Translations under genes and position numbers: made by a program
Part shown: positions 62,601 through 64,000 of the stretch, piece after piece
Layout of the letters: every line of letters starts with the position of its first letter
Numbering within the stretch: the stretch's first letter is position 1
The notes under the pieces: model-generated
Database searches by the model: none
Seen by the model: the letters and a program-made list of their open reading frames with translations, nothing else
Told to the model about the DNA's origin: nothing
DNA from: Cydia pomonella
Lineage: Eukaryota > Arthropoda > Insecta > Lepidoptera > Tortricidae
DNA: 64,000 bases
Reading direction: 5' to 3'
NCBI RefSeq assembly: GCF_033807575.1
Contig: NC_084708.1
Location: 620,001-684,000, forward strand

Positions 62601-63481
62601 CCAATGAAGCATTCTCTACCAGTCAACCTTTAGGCAAAGCAGAGAGATTGTGGGGTGTGAATCATGTGTCGAAAGATGACAGTATATAATTTTCTTTGAC
62701 AATCCACCTCTATTTCAAATTCTCATTAGTCTGCTCGAGTCGCTAGTTTGAAAAAGTAGGTAATTTTTTTCAGTATTTATCACGAATTGCTTCTGAGATA
62801 TGGAAAAGGGGTGAGAATGCTGCTGGACAGATTACCCGGAGGCCAAGAGCGACAAAAGGTACGAGTAATAGGTTGGCAGGAAGTGCCCTTACTAATCAGA
62901 TCACGGACCCGGGTACGTCCTTAAACTACGTCCAAAAGCGAGGTATGGGCATTGTGAATGTCATCTCGCTTTGTATTGTAGGGCACATCCAGTGGATGTC
63001 ATTCCAGATCTTAGAGCAGAGGGCCTACCGCGAACCACGTTCGACGTGTTGCCTCTCTGTCGCACTTGTAAATTCGTGTGTAAGTGTGATAGGGAGGCAA
63101 CACTTCGAACGTGGTTCGCGGTATGCCCTCTGAGCCCGACTGGGGAAGTACCTCCACCTTACAGAAAACAGCAGCCAAATAACACTAGACCTCTGGAGTT
63201 GCAGGCGTACATAGGCTACGGAGACTGCTTACCATCAGGTGGGCCGTATGCTTGTTTGCCACCGACGTAGTATGAAAAAAAAGATCAGACTAATAGACAG
63301 GCCGATAAATTAGAAATTTATGCGATTTTCTCCAAGTTGCTAACAGTAGAAACTAAAATATGTTTATTTCAGAAACCGCGAAGAGAAATGGACGCAGCAG
63401 GAGTGGGAGAAACTGCTGAAAGACTTGCTGGAGTTGCAGTCGACCTTACTCAACTGTGTCAGCAAGGAAGAGGTTTATGAG
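32692..63481 (+). CDS. NBAS: NBAS (neuroblastoma amplified sequence), N-terminal 1017 codons
   Basis: It is a subunit of the NRZ/Dsl1-type tether for Golgi-to-ER vesicles and a factor in nonsense-mediated decay. Twenty-one coding exons join in phase: 32692-32763, 32881-32978, 33080-33213, 39151-39284, 39967-40061, 44146-44320, 45963-46118, 47325-47543, 48043-48147, 49529-49615, 50424-50621, 51441-51566, 51883-52006, 53992-54128, 54980-55281, 56027-56107, 57048-57276, 57782-57937, 59082-59218, 60365-60541, 63373-63481. Exons 1-11 fit the N-terminal beta-propeller (WRKLVWSPDCSFLAMAYGNG, GITAWRIL, YRLLGVRSTTPQEL). Exons 12 onward fit the Sec39-type helical region (ALAEEFGLDSDLVYQQQW). The human protein has about 2370 residues, so more than half lies beyond the right edge. 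Introns carry tandem exon copies and nested transposons. Confidence 0.92.
33826..38728 (+). mobile_element. RTE-like repeat, interrupted by a CR1-like LINE
   Basis: The left part 33826-34184 begins gggttccatagccaaatggc and runs to agagacactttcaaagtggc plus aaa. The right part 38535-38728 starts aatgtgtccccc and ends with cgagtccgactcgcacttgg and a T run. Together they make one copy of the family also at 28690-28980. The LINE occupies the gap. Confidence 0.65.
34185..38534 (+). mobile_element. CR1-like LINE, near full length, inactivated
   Basis: It has a 5' UTR from 34185. ORF1 (34594-35794, two frameshifts) has a PHD-type zinc finger (CKACDDAINHLEILNCVACN... HYKC... WHCDVC), a coiled coil and an RNA-binding-like region (KIVLYGLSEHHHE). 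ORF2 starts at 35808 with an AP-endonuclease domain (MNILFQNMQSLKNKTHILES, CLTETWI), which stops early at 36165 after what looks like an internal deletion. It continues with reverse transcriptase in 36401-37660 (KAYDRVSHNILL, SIPQGSVIGCVLF, VMFADDVSLLL) and a C-terminus in 37617-38280. The 3' tail is (AAT)n at 38509-38533. The breaks rule out self-mobilisation. Confidence 0.85.
39402..39703 (+). mobile_element. SINE family 1 (tRNA-derived), copy 1
   Basis: It has a tRNA-like head with A box TGGCCTAGCAGTAAGAGTG and B box GGTTCAAACTCC, then a body ending aacgcgaggaagaagaagg. It lies in NBAS intron 4. The same family is at 59904-60285 and 60602-60930. Confidence 0.75.
40368..43252 (-). mobile_element. 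5'-truncated LINE with uninterrupted 837-codon ORF2
   Basis: The minus-strand frame 43144-40631 has no stop and continues upstream of its first ATG to about 43252 (GGGVAIYLRSTIPYKL, part of the endonuclease). It keeps the endonuclease core MGDLNTNLL and all main reverse transcriptase blocks: LPLPKISNPTSLNNFRPISI, QSGFRPSHSTSTALLK, VLIDFSNAFNTVDHDILL, GVPQGGILSPLLF and YHLYADDLQLY with the catalytic YADD. The 3' UTR (gactggtagagaatgcctc-like) ends in an ATAAATAAA tail at about 40368. It looks like a young insertion in NBAS intron 5, of CR1/L2 type by eye. Confidence 0.85.
43615..43771 (+). mobile_element. SINE family 2, 3'-truncated copy
   Basis: A box TGGCCTAGTGGGAAGTGACC, B box GGTTCGAATCC and the start of the body (atttgttcctgagtcgtgga). 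It lies in NBAS intron 5. Confidence 0.65.
43990..44086 (+). mobile_element. 3' end of the same LINE family as 40368-43252
   Basis: The sequence tagagaatgccttaaggcat, taagtccgcc, tgtgcaataaagattaaata matches the complement of 40380-40460 and ends in an AAATAAATAAA tail. It is only about 60 bases before NBAS exon 6. Confidence 0.65.
44253..45503 (+). repeat. 78/80-bp minisatellite made of NBAS exon 6 end plus splice donor
   Basis: Sixteen head-to-tail copies of the last 68 bp of NBAS exon 6 (encoding TAVHCSTHATLLVAGLPRAA), each followed by a GTAGG donor. Donors start at 44321, 44399, 44479, 44559, 44639, 44717, 44797, 44875, 44953, 45033, 45111, 45191, 45269, 45347, 45425 and 45503. The spacers are either GTAGGCACAG (10 bp) or GTAGGTGCACAG (12 bp), which gives units of 78 or 80 bp. 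Exon copies are practically identical. The first copy is exon 6 itself. Reading through without splicing meets a stop within the third copy. Confidence 0.95.
46267..46593 (-). mobile_element. 5'-truncated LINE with 25-bp target duplication
   Basis: A direct repeat CATTACACTTATTTATTCAA+GTATC flanks it (46242-46266 and 46594-46618). The minus strand reads CPHCGKEETSFHLLAEC, a zinc-knuckle motif from LINE ORF2 C-termini, with later stops. The 3' end is a short ACATCTACATCTAC tail. It lies in NBAS intron 7. The region 46620-47120 to its right contains further LINE-like debris I could not resolve. Confidence 0.75.
47548..47690 (+). pseudogene. Fossil tandem copy of NBAS exon 8
   Basis: Starting a few bases after the donor of exon 8, the intron repeats the exon with changes: it encodes MVVSSDNSELVCLHCDGDIT, then V, then a stop where the exon has TGG (W), then LLLLKLLH, then PLASKPQS. 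The offset from the true exon is about 222 bp, close to the exon length of 219. The stop and missing 3' part make it non-coding. Confidence 0.85.
48765..49300 (+). mobile_element. SINE family 2 split by a LINE insertion
   Basis: The head is at 48765-48845 (B box GGTTCAACTCC) and the body and tail at 49120-49300 (ttgtctaagtaccctctaca, then taataatgtcatataatatt and an A run). The gap is a LINE fragment with its own target duplication. It lies in NBAS intron 9. Confidence 0.75.
48846..49119 (-). mobile_element. 5'-truncated LINE inside the SINE
   Basis: TTTATTCGTGT flanks the insert exactly (48835-48845 and 49120-49130). The minus strand encodes a reverse transcriptase C-terminus (CGMTPQTMKHMLSCPACP, DLRDATDRAINVATFW) and ends in an AGAAGAAGAAG tail at the 48846 side. 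Confidence 0.8.
49632..49754 (+). mobile_element. MITE family D, copy 1
   Basis: Terminal inverted repeats GTCACGTCTGgaAAcATC and GATATTTTCAGACGTGAC. It is the reverse complement, with changes, of 57990-58117. It begins 16 bases after the donor of NBAS exon 10. Confidence 0.7.
50222..50400 (-). mobile_element. LINE ORF2 C-terminal fragment
   Basis: The minus strand reads NELPAEVFPRVYSMGLFKKG then VYSVGNAHVTPLEL with one stop. Its right end lies about 25 bases before the acceptor of NBAS exon 11. Confidence 0.65.
50830..51380 (-). repeat. Long direct repeat with a coding-like tail, copy 1
   Basis: It is about 550 bp and closely matches 54285-54869 in the same orientation. Minus-strand bases 51051-50941 read as the last 36 codons of an unidentified protein, KYQGLMSYEKVSLPTPPGPG through EYEGIAAARVS, then a stop. 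The tail is GC-rich against AT-rich flanks. It may be a captured host exon with its 3' UTR. It lies in NBAS intron 11. The parent gene was not identified. Confidence 0.65.
52370..52718. mobile_element. MITE family E, intact copy
   Basis: The ends ATTTGAAATAGAGGTGTATT, gtcaaagaaaactttgtagc, gacgtaaatttactg are complemented at the other end (TIR about 60 bp, then a looser second block aaaacttttagaacgccatt). It lies in NBAS intron 13. Confidence 0.75.
52760..53395 (+). mobile_element. 5'-truncated LINE, C-terminus and tail
   Basis: The plus frame near 52810-53030 reads YIYEAAVFVNQNLELFPSFN then SRLRQY-like sequence, similar to the C-terminus of the LINE at 37980-38069. It ends in a (TTCA)n tail at about 53380-53395. 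In NBAS intron 13. Confidence 0.6.
53429..53870 (+). mobile_element. 442-bp TTAA-type MITE (piggyBac-like), copy 1
   Basis: TTAAGAGGCTGTCAA at the left and TTGACAGCCTCTTAA at the right, bounded by TTAA as in piggyBac-type insertions. No transposase. It lies in NBAS intron 13, about 120 bases before exon 14. Its partner is inverted at 58524-58963. Confidence 0.85.
54285..54869 (-). repeat. Long direct repeat with a coding-like tail, copy 2
   Basis: About 585 bp matching 50830-51380. The coding-like tail is on minus 54515-54405 and has the same length (36 codons plus TAA). Differences from copy 1 inside the tail include silent changes in the last two codons and two replacements (L to P, V to G). 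It lies in NBAS intron 14. Confidence 0.65.
55616..55806 (-). mobile_element. RTE-like lepidopteran repeat, short copy
   Basis: It reads gagtcggactcgcccaccga then ggttccgtac at the left and accctttgggtacggaaccc at the right, the reverse orientation of 28690-28980. It lies in NBAS intron 15. Confidence 0.55.
56147..56282. mobile_element. 136-bp TIR MITE, family A, copy 2
   Basis: The TIRs ACAGTCAAGTGTAAAAATAT and atatttttgcACTTGACTGT are better kept than in the RnrS copy at 4807-4942. It begins 39 bases after the donor of NBAS exon 16. Confidence 0.8.
56520..56697 (+). mobile_element. SINE family 2, 5'-truncated copy
   Basis: Body from atatttgttcctgagtcatg to taataatgtcctataatatt and a TTTATTTA tail; the tRNA head is missing. 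It lies in NBAS intron 16. Confidence 0.65.
56905..56962 (+). repeat. A-rich simple repeat
   Basis: Runs of A broken by single T. It lies about 85 bases before NBAS exon 17. Confidence 0.9.
57389..57442 (+). pseudogene. Decayed partial copy of NBAS exon 17
   Basis: CATCTCCCACCTTTTGACCCTG matches the exon sequence CATCTTCCACCTGCTCACCCTG at 18 of 22 positions. After a gap, CTGGAGAAGCTAAGCG matches CTGGAGAAGCTTAGCG at 15 of 16, in the same order as in the exon. The middle of the exon is deleted. Confidence 0.6.
57990..58117 (-). mobile_element. MITE family D, copy 2 (inverted)
   Basis: TIRs GTCACGTCTAAAAATATCGA and TCGATGTTTTCAGACGTGAC. Reverse complement of the copy at 49632-49754. It starts about 50 bases after NBAS exon 18. 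Confidence 0.75.
58524..58963 (-). mobile_element. 440-bp TTAA-type MITE (piggyBac-like), copy 2 (inverted)
   Basis: The reverse complement of 53429-53870 over its full length with few changes, with TTAA at both ends. It lies in NBAS intron 18, about 120 bases before exon 19. Confidence 0.85.
59904..60285 (+). mobile_element. SINE family 1, copy 2, with a nested insertion
   Basis: Head with A box TGGCCTAGCGGTAAGTGCA and B box GGTTCAAACACC; the body resumes at about 60120 and ends gctaggaagaagaa. About 110 bases at 60010-60119, ending aataaag plus A run, look like the 3' end of another retroelement. It lies in NBAS intron 19. Confidence 0.7.
60545..61165 (-). mobile_element. LINE 3' end interrupted by SINE family 1
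   Basis: The minus-strand LINE tail is in two pieces, 60931-61165 and 60545-60600 (ending in an A run at 60558-60551). A complete SINE lies between them. The sequence CTTACCATCAGGCGGGCCG marks the family. In NBAS intron 20, starting 4 bases after exon 20. Confidence 0.65.
60602..60930 (+). mobile_element. SINE family 1, copy 3
   Basis: A box TGGCCTAGCGGTAAGAGCG, B box GGTTCAAACCCC, full body, ending aacgcgaggaagaagaag. It is inserted into the LINE tail above. Confidence 0.8.
61195..61640 (-). mobile_element. 5'-truncated LINE with (CTTAT)n tail
   Basis: The minus frame 61631-61377 reads NKSTYITAIRVFNQLPDELK and FMRSLKKWLIKNEFYSLKDF, a LINE ORF2 C-terminus. The 3' tail is a short CTTAT repeat at 61211-61195. 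Confidence 0.75.
61719..61740 (+). pseudogene. Short match to the end of NBAS exon 20
   Basis: CGCCAGAGTGGCCAGAGATAAG is identical to the end of exon 20 (60521-60542) except for one base (C to T). It lies about 1.2 kb downstream, after LINE and SINE insertions. A weaker resemblance (AATGCTGCTGG, AGGCCAAGAGCGACAA) follows at 62815-62857. Confidence 0.5.
61835..62722. mobile_element. MITE family E, second copy, with two nested insertions
   Basis: Left end 61835-61925 (ATTTGAAATAGAGGTGTATT) and right end 62672-62722 (CCTCTATTTCAAATTC) match the copy at 52370-52718. A LINE fragment on minus at 61926-62340 (RVPRRCERACRKKNLFYIPR) and a LINE 3' end on minus at 62546-62660 (same family as 40368-43252) interrupt it. 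Confidence 0.7.
62960..63275 (+). mobile_element. LINE 3' end with a hairpin MITE inserted
   Basis: The tail is CTTACCATCAGGTGGGCCG then TTTGCCACCGACGTAG and an A run. Bases 63018-63131 are a 114-bp near-perfect foldback with arms starting AGAGGGCctACCGCGAACCA. It lies in NBAS intron 20. Confidence 0.7.
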
Positions 63482-63944
63482 GTAGGTTTTTTTTTTTTTT
63501 TTTTATTATTCTGACATTGTTATACTTTTATTCTTAATTGGTTTTAATGACATGCATACTGAGAGTCCAAGTATTGTACGCCAAATTCTGGCTGATTGTG
63601 ATGTAACAAAATACTAACCCTACCACCATTTATAACCACTCACATTCAAACAATAAATAATTTGTATTTGTATTTGTATTTGTATTTTTATCATTATCAA
63701 GGTATTTATTTAGAAGAATTTTACGTTGTTATAATAAGTCTTTATCCCATCCCAATAAATGTTATAACTTGCCACACAATATTTTTTGAAGTGAAAACTT
63801 CTTTAGCGGCGCTGTGCACTTTTTGTGATGGGGAAGAAATGTTAAACTCGCGACGGGTCACGTGACCGACAGATTCGATAGATTGGAAATTCGTAAGACG
63901 GACACGTGACCTGATCGAAAAACTGTTACAATGTCATTATTATT

Positions 63945-64000
63945 TATTATTTATTTGATACACTAGCAGCTCTTGGAGCTGATGCGTGTATATCGCAGCA
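63945..64000 (-). mobile_element. LINE 3' end, cut by the window edge
   Basis: The complement of cagcac-type 3' UTR at 30690-30745: gatacactagcagctcttgg then agctgatgcgtgtatatcgc, preceded by a T/A-rich tail. It continues beyond the window. Confidence 0.7.

Noticed and set aside
63970..64000. Possible NBAS exon 22 (acceptor-like AG then an open frame)
   Set aside because: The stretch is the reverse complement of the LINE 3' UTR at 30690-30745, so it is transposon sequence.

Overview
The window is animal nuclear DNA, almost certainly from a moth or butterfly (Lepidoptera). Genes are split by GT-AG introns. Coding exons are often GC-rich while introns are AT-rich and full of transposons. Several repeats look typical of Lepidoptera: LINE 3' ends containing CGGCCCGCCTGATGGTAAGC, a Helitron 3' hairpin ending in CTAG, tRNA-headed SINEs and many MITEs. 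No bacterial features were found. All exon models below were built by eye from splice sites, reading-frame phase and remembered protein families; none was checked by alignment.

Layout: (1) 1-2354, intergenic, with a non-autonomous hAT element. (2) 2355-5673 (+), RnrS, the ribonucleotide reductase small subunit: 6 coding exons, 378 aa, complete. (3) 8279-22123 (-), ribophorin II (RPN2/Swp1), an oligosaccharyltransferase subunit: 10 exons, 622 aa. (4) 22499-23083 (+), mitochondrial ATP synthase subunit g: 93 aa, head to head with RPN2. (5) 23555-29406 (-), DAP3/mRpS29, a mitoribosomal GTPase: 8 exons, 372 aa. (6) 29871-32127 (-), URI, a prefoldin-like protein: 4 exons, 466 aa. (7) 32692 to the right edge (+), the first 21 coding exons (1017 codons) of NBAS, a Golgi-ER tethering and NMD factor; the gene runs off the window. 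The genes are unrelated housekeeping genes, not a pathway. RPN2 and NBAS both act at the ER, and ATP synthase g and DAP3 are both mitochondrial.

The most striking feature is a recurring pattern. In three of the six genes an exon, usually its 3' end, is tandemly copied into the intron just downstream of it in transcript direction. Two cases have grown into large arrays: a 91-bp unit with 25 donor-bearing copies after RPN2 exon 7, and a 78/80-bp unit with 16 copies after NBAS exon 6. In both arrays every unit carries the exon end plus its own GT splice donor, and the intron-derived spacer ends in AG just before the next exon fragment. Decayed copies follow DAP3 exon 5 and NBAS exons 8 and 17; a short match to NBAS exon 20 lies farther downstream.

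NBAS introns also hold nested transposons. In intron 3 a CR1-like LINE lies inside an RTE-like repeat, which lies inside a mariner whose terminal repeats are 5.4 kb apart. A LINE with an uninterrupted 837-codon reverse transcriptase ORF lies in intron 5. Two MITE families are each present as an inverted pair flanking exons 14-18 or 11-18.
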